Of a DNA stretch of 64,000 nt, positions 40,888 to 55,397 are shown piece by piece (position 1 is the first letter of the stretch; each line of letters starts with the position of its first letter). The translations under genes and the position numbers were made by a program. Source of the DNA: Pseudomonas sp. RIT-PI-S. GTDB taxonomy: Bacteria; Pseudomonadota; Gammaproteobacteria; Pseudomonadales; Pseudomonadaceae. Under the pieces are notes generated by a model. It did not search any database, was not told the origin of the DNA, and worked only from the letters and a program-made list of their open reading frames with translations. The stretch is taken from contig NZ_JANZKJ010000001.1 of NCBI RefSeq assembly GCF_025642975.1, forward strand, positions 186,001 to 250,000, in the 5' to 3' direction.

Positions 40888-42350
40888 TGAGCATGCCTCT
40901 GACTTACCTGTTCCCCGATGCGGGGCGCGATCCATTGATTCGCGAGCTCGCCTTGGATAGCCGTGATGTGCGCCCAGGCGATTTGTTCCTGGCCGTGCCG
41001 GGCACCCGCGTCGATGGCCGCCAGCATATCGCCGATGCCCTGGCCCGCGGTGCCGCCGCCGTGGCCTATGAGGCGGATGGTGCAACCGTGCTGCCGCTGA
41101 CCGACGTGCCGTTGATCCCGGTGCGTGGCCTGGCCGGGCAGCTCTCGGCCATCGCCGGGCGCTTCTATTCCGAGCCGGGCCGCCACCTTCGCCTGGTGGG
41201 CGTTACCGGCACCAATGGTAAAACCAGCGTGACCCAACTGATCGCCCAGGCGCTGGATCACCTGGGCTTGCGCTGCGGGTTGATCGGTACCCTGGGAAGC
41301 GGCTTCCATGGTGAGCTGAAGAGCGGCCGGCTGACCACTCCAGATGCGGTCGTGGTGCAGGCCACCCTGGCGGATCTGCGCAAGGCCGGTGCCCGCGCCG
41401 TGGCCATGGAAGTTTCTTCCCACGCGCTGGAGCAGGGCCGGGTCGCCGCGCTCGACTTTTCCATAGGGGTATTTACCAACCTGTCCCGCGACCACCTCGA
41501 CTATCACGGCAGCATGCAGGCCTATGCCGAGGCTAAGGCCCGCTTGTTCGCCTGGCCGACCCTGCGTGCCCGGGTGATCAACCTGGATGACGCCTTCGGC
41601 CGTGAGCTGGCTGGTCGCCCGGGAATTTCGCGGGTGATCGGCTACAGCCTGGAAGACGCCACCGCCGCGCTCTATTGCCGCGAGGCGCGCTTCGACGACC
41701 ACGGCGTAAGCGCTACCCTGGTTACCGCGCAAGGCACGTTCAACTTGCGCAGTAACCTGCTTGGCCGGTTCAACCTCAGCAACTTGCTGGCCGCCGTCGG
41801 CGCGCTGGTGGCGCTGGACTACCCGCTCGATGAAATCCTCGCGGTGGTACCGAAGCTGCAAGGCCCGCAGGGTCGCGTGCAACGCCTTGGGGGTGGGAAC
41901 CGCCCGCTGGTGGTGGTCGATTACGCGCATACGCCCGACGCGCTGGAAAAAGTGCTCGGGGCGCTGCGGCCTCATGCCAGCGGCAGCCTGGTGTGCGTGT
42001 TCGGCTGCGGCGGTGACCGCGACCGCGGCAAGCGGCCGCTGATGGCGCGTATGGCCGAAGACTTGGCGGACAAGGTCATCGTGACCGACGACAACCCGCG
42101 TAGTGAGTCATCGGATGCCATCTTCGACGATATCCGCCCAGGCTTTACCCAACCGGACCGCGCGCGCTTCCTGCCCGGGCGCGGCTTGGCCATCGACGCT
42201 GCCATCGCTGAGGCCGGCCCTGGGGACGTAGTGGTGCTGGCTGGCAAGGGCCATGAGGATTACCAGGAAATCCTCGGCGAGCGCCATCCATTCTCCGATA
42301 TCGAACACGCCGAAGCGGCCTTGGCGACTTGGGAGGCCAACCATGCTTGA
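40887..42350 (+). CDS. murE: UDP-MurNAc-L-Ala-D-Glu:meso-DAP ligase MurE
   Basis: A 487-residue Mur ligase adding the third stem residue. The P-loop is GVTGTNGKTSVTQ. The DNPR motif (TDDNPRSES) marks specificity for meso-diaminopimelate rather than lysine. The start overlaps the ftsI stop (TGATG), and the end overlaps murF by 8 bp. Confidence 0.97.
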
Positions 42351-43710
42351 GCCCATGGTTCTCAGCCGGCTGGCACTGCCCTTGAATGGGCGCTTGATCG
42401 GCGACGATTGCAGCGTTGACGGCGTAAGCATCGACAGCCGCGCCATTACCCCCGGTCAACTGTTTATCGCACTGGCCGGCCCGCGCTTCGATGGCCATGA
42501 CTACCTGGCTGACGTCGCCGCCAAAGGCGCGGTTGCCGCGTTGGTCGAGCGGGAAGTTGCCGATGTGGACCTGCCGCAACTGCTGGTGGCCGACTGCCGA
42601 GTGGCACTGGGCCAACTGGGCGCCCTGAACCGCGCCGCGTTTGCCGGGCCGGTCGCGGCCATCACCGGCTCGAGCGGCAAGACCACGGTCAAGGAAATGC
42701 TCGCAGCCATCTTGCGCGTGCGGGGCCCGGCCTTGGCCACCCGCGGTAATCTCAACAACGACCTTGGCGCGCCACTGACCCTGCTCGAACTGGGCACGGA
42801 ACACTGGGCCGCGGTGATCGAACTGGGCGCTTCGCGCATAGGGGAAATCGCCTATACGGTCGGCCTGACCCGCCCTCAGGTGGCGCTGATCAATAACGCC
42901 GGCACCGCCCACGTGGGCGAATTCGGTGGCCCGGAAAAAATCGTCGAGGCCAAGGGGGAGATCCTCGAAGGGCTCGACGATACCGGCGTGGCGGTGCTTA
43001 ACCTCGACGATGTGGCTTACCCGATATGGAAAGCCAGGGCAGGGGGCCGCAGCGTCCTGACCTTCTCTTTGGCTAACCCCGATGCCAGCTTCCATGCTGG
43101 CCCCGTGATCTCCGATGCCCGCGGTTGCCCAGGGTTCGAGCTGCGCTGCAACGACGGCGTGGAGAGCATCCAGCTCAACCTGCTGGGCCAGCACAATGTA
43201 CTCAACGCCCTGGCCGCCGCCGCCGCGGCCCGTGCCATGGGCGCGACGTTGCCGGAAATCGCCCGCGGCCTCAACAGCGTGCAGCCCGTGAAGGGGCGCA
43301 CCGTCGCTCAGGTTACCGCCACCGGTACCCGGGTAATCGACGACACCTATAACGCTAACCCCTCCTCGGTAGCCGCGGCGGTTGATATACTCGCCGGCTT
43401 TTCCGGCCGCACCGTCCTGGTGCTCGGAGATATCGGCGAACTGGGTGACTGGGCTATCGAGGGCCACCGCCAGGTGGGTGCCTATGCCCAGGGCAAGGTC
43501 GACGCGCTGTATGCGGTCGGCCCACTCATGGCCAACGCCGTTCAGGCGTTCGGTGACAACGCCCGCCATTTCGATACTCAGGCTGATCTGATCCAGGCCT
43601 TGGCCGTGGAACAGGTCGCCGACACAACCATTTTGATCAAAGGCTCGCGCAGCGCTGCGATGGAACACGTCGTAGCGGCCTTGTGCGAAACCCGCGGGGA
43701 GAAACATTAA
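42343..43710 (+). CDS. murF: UDP-MurNAc-tripeptide:D-Ala-D-Ala ligase MurF
   Basis: A 455-residue Mur ligase that adds D-Ala-D-Ala to complete the pentapeptide. The P-loop is [14 protein letters not shown], and the central-domain [13 protein letters not shown] and [11 protein letters not shown] motifs are typical. The ATG at 42343 gives the family N-terminus. The stop overlaps mraY by one base (TAATG). Confidence 0.97.
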   Translation: MLEPMVLSRLALPLNGRLIGDDCSVDGVSIDSRAITPGQLFIALAGPRFDGHDYLADVAAKGAVAALVEREVADVDLPQLLVADCRVALGQLGALNRAAFAGPVAAITGSSGKTTVKEMLAAILRVRGPALATRGNLNNDLGAPLTLLELGTEHWAAVIELGASRIGEIAYTVGLTRPQVALINNAGTAHVGEFGGPEKIVEAKGEILEGLDDTGVAVLNLDDVAYPIWKARAGGRSVLTFSLANPDASFHAGPVISDARGCPGFELRCNDGVESIQLNLLGQHNVLNALAAAAAARAMGATLPEIARGLNSVQPVKGRTVAQVTATGTRVIDDTYNANPSSVAAAVDILAGFSGRTVLVLGDIGELGDWAIEGHRQVGAYAQGKVDALYAVGPLMANAVQAFGDNARHFDTQADLIQALAVEQVADTTILIKGSRSAAMEHVVAALCETRGEKH

Positions 43711-44792
43711 TGCTTTTGCTGTTGGCCGAATTCCTGCAACAGTTCTACAAGGGCTTCGCGGTCTTCCAGTACCTGACCCTTCGCGGGATTCTGGGTGTAC
43801 TGACCGCGCTGGTGCTTGCGCTGTGGCTCGGGCCCTGGATGATCCGCACGTTGCAAATTCGCCAAATCGGCCAGGCCGTGCGCAACGATGGGCCGCAATC
43901 GCACTTGTCCAAGTCGGGTACGCCTACCATGGGTGGCGCACTTATCCTGTCCGCCATCGGTATCAGCACGCTGCTGTGGGCCGACCTGACCAACCGTTAT
44001 GTCTGGGTGGTGCTCGTCGTTACTTTCTTGTTCGGCGGCATCGGCTGGGTCGATGACTACCGCAAGGTGATCGAAAAGAACTCCCGCGGCCTTCCTAGCC
44101 GCTGGAAGTACTTCTGGCAGTCGGTGTTCGGGATCTGCGCTGCGGTGTTCCTTTACACCACCGCCAACACTCCGGTCGAAACCACGCTGATCATTCCCAT
44201 GTTCAAGGACGCCAGCATCGCGTTGGGCGCCGGCTTCATGATCCTGGCCTACCTGGTGATCGTCGGCTCCAGCAACGCGGTGAACCTTACCGACGGCCTC
44301 GACGGTCTGGCGATCATGCCAACGGTGATGGTGGGCGGCGCGCTGGGCATCTTCTGCTACCTGTCGGGTAACGTGAAGTTCGCCGACTACCTGCTCATTC
44401 CTTATGTACCGGGCGCGGGCGAGCTGATCGTGTTCTGCGGCGCGCTGATCGGGGCAGGGCTGGGGTTCTTGTGGTTCAACACCTACCCCGCCCAGGTTTT
44501 CATGGGCGACGTCGGCGCACTGGCGCTGGGCGCCGCCCTCGGCACCATCGCCGTGATCGTCCGTCAGGAAATCGTGCTGTTCATCATGGGCGGTGTGTTC
44601 GTGATGGAAACGCTCTCGGTGGTGATCCAGGTCGCTTCCTTCAAGCTGACCGGCCGGCGAGTATTCCGCATGGCACCGATCCATCACCATTTCGAACTCA
44701 AAGGCTGGCCCGAACCTCGGGTGATCGTCCGCTTCTGGATCATTACGGTGATCCTGGTGCTGATAGGCCTTGCCACGTTGAAATTGAGGTAA
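43710..44792 (+). CDS. mraY: Phospho-MurNAc-pentapeptide transferase MraY
   Basis: A 360-residue polytopic membrane enzyme (about ten helices) that links phospho-MurNAc-pentapeptide to undecaprenyl phosphate, making lipid I. The magnesium-binding aspartates and conserved loops appear in [24 protein letters not shown] and [11 protein letters not shown], with a terminal APIHHHFE loop. The start is coupled to the murF stop. Confidence 0.98.
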   Translation: MLLLLAEFLQQFYKGFAVFQYLTLRGILGVLTALVLALWLGPWMIRTLQIRQIGQAVRNDGPQSHLSKSGTPTMGGALILSAIGISTLLWADLTNRYVWVVLVVTFLFGGIGWVDDYRKVIEKNSRGLPSRWKYFWQSVFGICAAVFLYTTANTPVETTLIIPMFKDASIALGAGFMILAYLVIVGSSNAVNLTDGLDGLAIMPTVMVGGALGIFCYLSGNVKFADYLLIPYVPGAGELIVFCGALIGAGLGFLWFNTYPAQVFMGDVGALALGAALGTIAVIVRQEIVLFIMGGVFVMETLSVVIQVASFKLTGRRVFRMAPIHHHFELKGWPEPRVIVRFWIITVILVLIGLATLKLR

Positions 44793-44796
44793 GCCT

Positions 44797-46143
44797 GTGT
44801 CGCTGATCGCTTCCGATCAATTCCGCATCGTTGTCGGCCTCGGCAAGAGCGGCATGTCCCTGGTTCGCTTCCTGGCGAAGCAGGGCGTTGCCTTTGCCGT
44901 GGCCGACACCCGCGAGAATCCACCGGAACTGGCGACCCTCAAGCGTGACTTCCCGCAGGTGGAAGTGCGATGCGGCGCCCTCGATACCGAATTTCTCTGC
45001 CGCGCCAGCGAGCTGTACGTGAGCCCCGGCCTGGCCGTCTCCACTCCAGCCCTGGCCGAGGCCGCCGCGCGAGGGGTGAAGCTGTCGGGCGATATCGACC
45101 TCTTCGCCCGTCATGCCAAGGCGCCGATTGTTGCCATCACCGGCTCCAACGCCAAGAGCACCGTGACCACCCTGGTAGGCGGCATGGCCCAGGCCGCCGG
45201 CAAGCGGGTGGCCGTTGGTGGCAACCTCGGCACCCCGGCGCTGGACCTGCTGGCCGACGACGTCGAGCTGTATGCGATGGAACTGTCCAGTTTCCAGCTG
45301 GAAACCACACATCAGCTCAAAGCCGAAGTTGCCACTGTGCTCAACCTCAGCGAAGACCACATGGACCGCTACAGCGGCATGCCGGCGTATCACCTGGCCA
45401 AGCACCGGATCTTCCGCGGCGCCCGGCAGGTGGTGGTCAACCGCCAGGATGCATTGACCCGGCCGCTGCTGCGTGACGACATGCGCGTGGGTTCGTTTGG
45501 CCTGGATGCACCCGACCTGCACGCCTTTGGCATTCGCCAACAGGGCGCGGCTAAATACCTGGCCTTCGGTCAGGACCTGCTGCTGCCGGTCAATGAGCTG
45601 AAAATCCGTGGCGCGCACAATCAAGCCAATGCCCTTGCGGCGTTGGCCCTCGGCCATGCGGTCGGGTTGCCACTGGCGCCGATGCTGCAAGCGCTGCGCG
45701 ACTTCACCGGGCTGGCGCACCGCTGCCAGTGGCTGCGCGAGCGTAACGGGGTGGCTTGGTACGATGACTCCAAAGCCACCAACGTGGGCGCTGCCCTGGC
45801 GGCGATCCAAGGGCTGGGCAGTGATATTGAAGGCAAGCTGGTGTTGGTCGCCGGCGGCGACGGCAAGGGCGCGGACTTTGCCGACCTGCGCGCCCCCGTG
45901 AGCCGTTATTGCCGTGCCGTGGTGCTGATAGGCCGCGACGCCGGGCGTGTGGCTCAGGCGTTGGACGAAACGGTGGCCAAGGTACAGGTCGCGAGCCTGG
46001 ATGAAGCCGTCGAGCGGTGCGCCGAGCTGGCCCAGGCGGGTGACGCGGTGCTGCTCTCACCGGCCTGCGCCAGCCTGGACATGTTCCGTAATTACGAAGA
46101 ACGCGGGCGCCTGTTCGCCCAGGCCGTGGAGGCACTGGCATGA
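44797..46143 (+). CDS. murD: UDP-MurNAc-L-Ala:D-Glu ligase MurD
   Basis: A 448-residue Mur ligase adding D-glutamate. The N-terminal Rossmann-like motif is VGLGKSGMSLVRFL. The P-loop reads AITGSNAKSTVTTL, with Ala where many MurD proteins have Gly; I believe this is usual in Pseudomonas. The start is GTG at 44797, 4 bp after mraY. The stop overlaps ftsW. Confidence 0.97.
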   Translation: MSLIASDQFRIVVGLGKSGMSLVRFLAKQGVAFAVADTRENPPELATLKRDFPQVEVRCGALDTEFLCRASELYVSPGLAVSTPALAEAAARGVKLSGDIDLFARHAKAPIVAITGSNAKSTVTTLVGGMAQAAGKRVAVGGNLGTPALDLLADDVELYAMELSSFQLETTHQLKAEVATVLNLSEDHMDRYSGMPAYHLAKHRIFRGARQVVVNRQDALTRPLLRDDMRVGSFGLDAPDLHAFGIRQQGAAKYLAFGQDLLLPVNELKIRGAHNQANALAALALGHAVGLPLAPMLQALRDFTGLAHRCQWLRERNGVAWYDDSKATNVGAALAAIQGLGSDIEGKLVLVAGGDGKGADFADLRAPVSRYCRAVVLIGRDAGRVAQALDETVAKVQVASLDEAVERCAELAQAGDAVLLSPACASLDMFRNYEERGRLFAQAVEALA

Positions 46144-47354
46144 TTTTCAACGCCATCAAGCCCTTCCCATCGCCGCTGATCAGCAACCGCGGTATCGACA
46201 TCGACTTCCCGATGTTGGCCGGCTGCCTGGCGTTGCTCGGCCTCGGCCTGGTGATGATCACCTCGGCCTCGAGCGAAGTGGCCGCAGCCCAGAGCGGCAA
46301 TCCGCTGTACAACATGATCCGCCACCTGGTTTACCTGGTGCTGGGCCTAGGCGCCTGCGGGGTCACGTTGATGATCCCTATCGCCACGTGGCAGCGCCTC
46401 GGCTGGCTGCTGCTGTTCGGTGCCTTCGGCCTGCTGTTTTTGGTGATCGTTCCGGGAGTAGGGCGTGAGGTCAACGGCTCCATGCGCTGGATCGGCTTCG
46501 GCGCCTTCAACGTGCAGCCGTCGGAGCTGGCCAAGGTGTTCGTGGTGATCTTCTTGTCTGGCTACCTGGTACGACGCCAGCAAGAAGTGCGAGAAAGCTG
46601 GATGGGCTTCTTCAAGCCGTTCATCGTGCTGCTGCCCATGGCTGGCCTGCTGCTGATGGAACCGGACTTCGGCGCCACCGTGGTCATGATGGGGGCTGCG
46701 GCCGCAATGCTGTTCCTCGGCGGGGTTGGGCTGTTCCGCTTTGCCCTGATGGTGGTGCTGGCGGTGGCGGCGGTGTTCGTGCTGGTGCAGGCCCAGCCCT
46801 ACCGTATGGCGCGGCTGATCACCTTTACCGACCCATGGGCGGACCAGTTTGGCTCCGGCTACCAGCTGACCCAGGCGCTGATCGCTTTCGGCCGCGGCGA
46901 GTGGTTCGGCGTAGGCCTGGGCAACAGCGTGCAGAAACAGTTCTACCTGCCCGAAGCACATACCGACTTCGTGTTCTCGGTGCTGGCCGAAGAACTGGGC
47001 GTGGTGGGTTCGCTGTGCACGGTCGCGTTGTTCGTATTCGTGTGCATCCGCGGGATGTACATCGGCCTTTGGGCGGAGAAGTCCAAGCAATTCTTCGCCG
47101 CGTACATGGCCTACGGCTTGTCCTTCCTGTGGATCGGCCAGTTCCTGATCAATATCGGGGTGAACGTCGGCCTGCTGCCGACCAAGGGCCTGACCCTGCC
47201 GTTCCTCAGCTATGGTGGCAGCTCGCTGGTCATCTGCTGTGCCTGCCTGGGCTTGTTGCTGCGCATCGAATGGGAAAGCCGCACGCACCTGGGCAGCGAA
47301 GAGGTGGAGTTCACCGAGAAGGACTTTGCCGAGGAGCCGCACCATGGCCGGTAA
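46140..47354 (+). CDS. ftsW: Septal peptidoglycan polymerase FtsW
   Basis: A 404-residue SEDS-family protein with about ten membrane helices. It polymerises lipid II at the septum with FtsI. The family loop WMGFFKPFIVLLPM and the catalytic-region YQLTQALIAFGRGEWFGVGLG are visible, as is the final LSYGGSS motif. The ATG overlaps the murD stop (ATGA), and the end overlaps murG by 11 bp. Confidence 0.97.
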   Translation: MIFNAIKPFPSPLISNRGIDIDFPMLAGCLALLGLGLVMITSASSEVAAAQSGNPLYNMIRHLVYLVLGLGACGVTLMIPIATWQRLGWLLLFGAFGLLFLVIVPGVGREVNGSMRWIGFGAFNVQPSELAKVFVVIFLSGYLVRRQQEVRESWMGFFKPFIVLLPMAGLLLMEPDFGATVVMMGAAAAMLFLGGVGLFRFALMVVLAVAAVFVLVQAQPYRMARLITFTDPWADQFGSGYQLTQALIAFGRGEWFGVGLGNSVQKQFYLPEAHTDFVFSVLAEELGVVGSLCTVALFVFVCIRGMYIGLWAEKSKQFFAAYMAYGLSFLWIGQFLINIGVNVGLLPTKGLTLPFLSYGGSSLVICCACLGLLLRIEWESRTHLGSEEVEFTEKDFAEEPHHGR

Positions 47355-48406
47355 CGTCCTGATCATGGCTGGCGGCACGGGGGGGCATGTGTTCCCGGCG
47401 CTGGCCTGCGCGCGGGAGTTCCAGGCGCGCGGTTACGGCGTGCACTGGCTGGGCACGCCGCGTGGCATCGAGAACGAGCTGGTGCCTGCAGCGGGCTTCA
47501 CCCTGCACACCATCAGCGCCAGCGGGCTGCGCGGCAAGGGCCGAGGTGCCCTGCTAAAGGCGCCGTGGATGCTGCTCAAATCGGTGCTGCAGGCGCGGGC
47601 GATCATTCGCCGCCTGCGGCCGATCTGCGTGGTCGGTTTCGGCGGTTACGTCACTGGGCCCGGCGGCCTGGCGGCACGGCTGAGCCGGGTGCCGGTGGTG
47701 GTGCACGAGCAGAATGCCGTTGCCGGTACCGCCAATCGGTTGCTGCTGCCCTTGGCCAGCCGAGTCTGCGAAGCTTTCCCGCATACCTTCGCATCCTCGG
47801 CCAAGTGCCTGACCACCGGCAACCCGGTGCGCAGCGAGCTGTTCCTGGAAACCCCGCGTCAACCGCTGCCGGGGCGGCGCGCCCGCCTGCTGGTGATGGG
47901 CGGCAGCCTCGGCGCCGAGCCGCTCAACAAGCTGGTGCCGCAGGCGCTGGCGAGCCTCCCCGAAGTGCATCGCCCCGAAGTGTTCCACCAGGCTGGCAAG
48001 CAACACGATGCTGCTACCGCCGAACGTTACAAGGCTGCCGGCGTCGAGGCCCAGGTGGCGCCTTTCATCGCCGACATGGCCCAGGCCTACGCCTGGGCAG
48101 ACCTGGTGATCTGCCGGGCTGGCGCGCTCACGGTCAGCGAACTGGCCGCCGCTGGCCTGCCTTCGCTGCTAGTGCCCTTGCCCCATGCCATTGACGACCA
48201 CCAGAGCCGCAATGCCGATTTTCTGGCCCGCGAAGGCGCTGCCTTCGTCATGCCGCAAGCAACAACCGGCGCCGCGGAACTTGCCGCGCGCCTCGAAGAG
48301 GTTTTGATGCAACCGCAGAAACTCATGACCATGGCCGAAACCGCCCGCCGCCTGGCCAAACCCGACGCTACCCGCAGCGTGGTCGATGCTTGCCTGGAGG
48401 TGGCCC

Positions 48407-48414
<8 letters not shown>
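47344..48414 (+). CDS. murG: Lipid II synthase MurG
   Basis: A 356-residue GT28 glycosyltransferase transferring GlcNAc to lipid I on the inner face of the membrane. The N-terminal glycine-rich loop is [14 protein letters not shown]; the second is [10 protein letters not shown], and the donor-binding region includes [22 protein letters not shown]. The ATG at 47344 lies inside ftsW. The end overlaps murC by 8 bp. Confidence 0.97.
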
Positions 48415-50817
<2,403 letters not shown>

Positions 50818-50820
50818 CCC

Positions 50821-51687
50821 ATGCGCGCCGCGACCCTTCGTCATCAGCAGCCAATGCCCACCCGCAAGGCCCCGCCTCGCGGCGCCAGCCGTATGGTTGC
50901 CAAGGAACCCGTTGCCATGCGCCTGCCGCACGCCAGCGGTGGCTTTTTCAAGAAGCTGCTGTGGCCGCTGGCGCTGGTGGCACTGGCTGCGGGCACATAC
51001 GAGGGCGCGCAGCGCGCCATGCCGTACCTTGATCGGCCGATTTCCAAGATCAATGTTCAGGGCGACCTGAGCTACGTCAGCCAGCAGGCCGTGCAGCAGC
51101 GCATCGCGCCTTATTCGAATGCGCGCTTTTTCAGCATCGACCTGACCGGCATGCGCACCGAACTGGAACAGATGCCCTGGATCGCCCATGCCGAAGTACG
51201 TCGGGTATGGCCCGACCAAGTGGTGATTCGCCTCGAAGAACAGCTGCCGGTAGCCCGTTGGGGCGAAGGGCAGTTGCTGAACAATCAGGGCCAGGCATTC
51301 GCACCGCGCGAACTGGCCAATTATGAGCACCTGCCGCAGCTGTTTGGCCCGCAGCGTGCTCAGCAACAGGTCATGCAGCAGTATCAAGTGCTGAGCCAGA
51401 TGCTTCGGCCCCTGGGGTTCTCCATAGCACGGCTTGAATTGCGTGAACGCGGCAGCTGGTTCCTGACCACGGGCGCAGGAAGCGCCGGGCCGGGCATCGA
51501 TTTGCTGCTGGGGCGTGATCATCTGGTGGAAAAGCTGCGCCGGTTCATCGCCATATACGACAAGACCCTTAAAGACCAGATCACGAATATCGCTCGCGTC
51601 GATCTGCGCTACGCCAACGGCTTGGCCGTAGGCTGGCGCGATCCGAGCGCGGCGGCGCCAGCGGTACCGACCGTGGCGAAGAATTGA
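50821..51687 (+). CDS. ftsQ: Cell division protein FtsQ
   Basis: A 288-residue bitopic divisome protein. A basic cytoplasmic tail, a membrane helix ([18 protein letters not shown]), a POTRA domain ([19 protein letters not shown]) and the beta domain follow in order. It recruits FtsL and FtsB. The ATG at 50821 is 3 bp after ddlB; another in-frame ATG at 50854 is possible. Confidence 0.94.
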   Translation: MRAATLRHQQPMPTRKAPPRGASRMVAKEPVAMRLPHASGGFFKKLLWPLALVALAAGTYEGAQRAMPYLDRPISKINVQGDLSYVSQQAVQQRIAPYSNARFFSIDLTGMRTELEQMPWIAHAEVRRVWPDQVVIRLEEQLPVARWGEGQLLNNQGQAFAPRELANYEHLPQLFGPQRAQQQVMQQYQVLSQMLRPLGFSIARLELRERGSWFLTTGAGSAGPGIDLLLGRDHLVEKLRRFIAIYDKTLKDQITNIARVDLRYANGLAVGWRDPSAAAPAVPTVAKN

Positions 51688-51700
51688 CAAGAGGCAGGAC

Positions 51701-52960
51701 ATGGCAAACGCGCAAAGCGGCAAAATGATCGTCGGGCTGGATATCGGCACCTCCAAGGTGGTGGCGCTGGTGGGCGAAGTCGCGGCCGATGGCACCCTCG
51801 AGATCGTCGGTATCGGCACGCACCCGTCCCGCGGGCTCAAGAAGGGCGTGGTGGTGAACATCGAGTCCACCGTGCAATCGATCCAGCGCGCGGTGGAAGA
51901 GGCCCAGCTGATGGCCGGCTGCCGAATCCACTCGGCCTTCGTAGGGGTGGCGGGCAACCATATCCGTAGCCTGAACTCCCACGGCATCGTTGCCATCCGT
52001 GACCGCGAGGTCAGCACCGCCGACCTGGAGCGCGTGCTCGATGCCGCCCAGGCCGTGGCGATCCCAGCGGACCAGCGGGTGCTGCATACCCTCCCGCAGG
52101 ACTACGTCATCGACAATCAGGAAGGCGTGCGCGAGCCGCTGGGGATGTCTGGCGTGCGCCTGGAAGCCAAGGTGCATGTGGTGACCTGCGCGGTGAACGC
52201 TGCGCAGAACATCGAGAAATGCGTGCGCCGCTGCGGCCTGGAAATCGACGACATCATCCTCGAGCAACTGGCCTCGGCCTATTCGGTGCTCACCGACGAT
52301 GAAAAGGAGCTGGGCGTATGCCTGGTGGACATCGGCGGCGGCACCACGGACATCGCCATCTTCACCGAAGGCGCCATCCGCCACACCGCGGTGATCCCGA
52401 TCGCCGGCGACCAGGTGACCAACGACATCGCCATGGCGCTGCGTACCCCGACCCAGTACGCCGAGGAAATCAAGATCCGCTACGCCTGCTGCCTGGCCAA
52501 GCTGGCCGGTGCCGGCGAAACCATCAAGGTGCCGAGCGTAGGCGACCGGCCGCCGCGCGAGCTGTCGCGCCAGGCGCTGGCCGAGGTGGTCGAGCCGCGC
52601 TATGACGAACTGTTCACGCTCATTCAGGCAGAGTTGCGTCGTAGCGGCTACGAAGATCTGATTCCAGCGGGGATCGTGCTCACCGGCGGCACCGCCAAGA
52701 TGGAAGGCGCGGTGGAGCTGGCCGAAGAAATTTTCCATATGCCGGTGCGCCTGGGCGTGCCGCATACCGTGCGGGGGCTGGATGACGTCATCCGTAACCC
52801 GATCTATTCGACAGGCGTAGGGCTTCTGACTTACGGCCTGCAGAAGCAATCCGAAGGCGTGACCTTGACCGGCCTGACTGGCCGCGACAGCAGCTATGGC
52901 GATGAGCCCAAGGCGCCGGTGCTGGAACGTCTCAAGCGGTGGGTTCAGGGCAATTTCTGA
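51701..52960 (+). CDS. ftsA: Cell division protein FtsA
   Basis: A 419-residue actin-family ATPase that tethers FtsZ to the membrane. Phosphate loops are GLDIGTSKVVALVGE and LVDIGGGTTDIAIF, with adenosine loop VLTGGTAKMEG. A C-terminal amphipathic helix, LERLKRWVQGNF, is the membrane anchor. AAGAGGCAGG precedes the ATG, 13 bp after ftsQ. Confidence 0.98.
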   Translation: MANAQSGKMIVGLDIGTSKVVALVGEVAADGTLEIVGIGTHPSRGLKKGVVVNIESTVQSIQRAVEEAQLMAGCRIHSAFVGVAGNHIRSLNSHGIVAIRDREVSTADLERVLDAAQAVAIPADQRVLHTLPQDYVIDNQEGVREPLGMSGVRLEAKVHVVTCAVNAAQNIEKCVRRCGLEIDDIILEQLASAYSVLTDDEKELGVCLVDIGGGTTDIAIFTEGAIRHTAVIPIAGDQVTNDIAMALRTPTQYAEEIKIRYACCLAKLAGAGETIKVPSVGDRPPRELSRQALAEVVEPRYDELFTLIQAELRRSGYEDLIPAGIVLTGGTAKMEGAVELAEEIFHMPVRLGVPHTVRGLDDVIRNPIYSTGVGLLTYGLQKQSEGVTLTGLTGRDSSYGDEPKAPVLERLKRWVQGNF

Positions 52961-53006
52961 TCGACGGCAGTAGGCGAAAAAACTAGAGAATGAAAGGAGA
53001 GGGAAC

Positions 53007-54200
53007 ATGTTCGAGCTGGTAGACAACATCCCGCAAAGCCCGGTCATCAAAGTGATCGGCGTAGGTGGCGGCGGCGGCAACGCGGTCAATCACATGGTCA
53101 AGAGCAACATCGAGGGTGTGGAGTTCATCTGCGCCAACACCGATGCCCAAGCACTGAAAAACATCGGTGCGCGGACCATCCTGCAACTGGGCACCGGCGT
53201 TACCAAGGGCCTGGGCGCTGGCGCCAACCCGGAAGTCGGCCGTCAGGCTGCGATGGAAGACCGTGAGCGTATCGCTGAAGTGCTGCAGGGCACCAACATG
53301 GTGTTCATCACCACTGGCATGGGCGGCGGTACCGGTACCGGTGCGGCGCCGATCATCGCCGAAGTGGCCAAGGAAATGGGCATCCTGACCGTTGCGGTCG
53401 TGACCCGTCCGTTCCCGTTCGAAGGCCGCAAGCGTATGCAGATCGCCGACGAAGGCATCCGCGCGCTGGCAGACAGCGTTGACTCGCTGATCACCATCCC
53501 GAACGAAAAACTGCTGACCATCCTTGGTAAGGACGCCAGCCTGCTGTCGGCCTTCGCCAAGGCTGACGACGTATTGGCCGGCGCGGTGCGCGGTATTTCC
53601 GACATCATCAAGCGCCCAGGCATGATCAACGTCGACTTCGCCGACGTGCGTACCGTAATGAGCGAAATGGGCATGGCGATGATGGGTACTGGCTGCGCCA
53701 GCGGCCCGAACCGCGCTCGCGAGGCGACCGAAGCCGCTATCCGCAACCCGCTGCTCGAAGACGTTAACCTGCAAGGTGCTCGCGGCATCCTCGTGAACAT
53801 CACCGCTGGCCCGGACCTGTCCCTGGGTGAGTACTCGGACGTCGGTAGCATCATCGAAGCGTTCGCCTCGGACCACGCCATGGTCAAGGTTGGTACCGTG
53901 ATCGATCCGGACATGCGCGACGAGCTGCACGTCACCGTGGTCGCCACTGGCTTGGGCGCTAAGATCGAGAAGCCGGTCAAGGTCATCGACAACACCATGC
54001 AAACCGCTGTAGCTCAGCAGTCTCAGGCACCGGCACCGGCCCGCCAGGAGCAACCCGCAGTAAACTATCGCGACCTCGAGCGCCCGACCGTAATGCGTAA
54101 CCAGGCTCACGCCGGTGCCGCCGCGGCCGCCAAGCTCAACCCGAACGATGACCTGGATTACCTGGACATCCCGGCATTCCTGCGTCGCCAGGCTGATTGA
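53007..54200 (+). CDS. ftsZ: Cell division tubulin homologue FtsZ
   Basis: A 397-residue GTPase that polymerises into the division ring. The tubulin signature is GMGGGTGTGAAP (about residues 103-114); the T7 loop NVDFADVRTVM is present. A variable linker leads to the conserved tail YLDIPAFLRRQ that binds FtsA, ZipA and regulators. AAAGGAGAGG gives a very strong ribosome binding site. Confidence 0.99.
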   Translation: MFELVDNIPQSPVIKVIGVGGGGGNAVNHMVKSNIEGVEFICANTDAQALKNIGARTILQLGTGVTKGLGAGANPEVGRQAAMEDRERIAEVLQGTNMVFITTGMGGGTGTGAAPIIAEVAKEMGILTVAVVTRPFPFEGRKRMQIADEGIRALADSVDSLITIPNEKLLTILGKDASLLSAFAKADDVLAGAVRGISDIIKRPGMINVDFADVRTVMSEMGMAMMGTGCASGPNRAREATEAAIRNPLLEDVNLQGARGILVNITAGPDLSLGEYSDVGSIIEAFASDHAMVKVGTVIDPDMRDELHVTVVATGLGAKIEKPVKVIDNTMQTAVAQQSQAPAPARQEQPAVNYRDLERPTVMRNQAHAGAAAAAKLNPNDDLDYLDIPAFLRRQAD

Positions 54201-54239
54201 TGGAATTTATCAGGAGTATAGGGGTGATTGGTGTTCAGC

Positions 54240-55224
<985 letters not shown>

Positions 55225-55248
55225 GCTCGAACCTTTTCTCTCTATTTC

Positions 55249-55275
55249 AAAGCCACCTTCGGGTGGCTTTTTTTT
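55249..55275 (+). terminator. Intrinsic terminator after lpxC
   Basis: AAAGCCACC, a TTCG tetraloop and GGTGGCTTT are followed by a total of eight Ts. It ends the dcw-lpxC transcription unit. Confidence 0.93.
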
Positions 55276-55301
55276 ATGAGCTCGGGGGTGTGGGTAGGTT
55301 T

Positions 55302-55378
55302 GCGTAGCAGCCGGGTTGGCCCGCGACAGGCCTAGCACCGTGTTATCGCCGGACGCGGCCAGGGCCAGCTGCTACGGG
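55302..55378. repeat. REPIN-like pair of inverted REP sequences
   Basis: GCGTAGCAGCCGGGTTGGCC at the left is matched in inverse at the right, where the reverse complement reads CGTAGCAGCTGG, a short gap and GGCCGCG. The two REP-like ends face each other across about 30 bp between convergent lpxC and dciA. The GTAGCAGC core resembles extragenic repeats of fluorescent pseudomonads. No transposase is present. Confidence 0.55.
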
Positions 55379-55397
55379 AAATATGTCGGGGTAAAGG

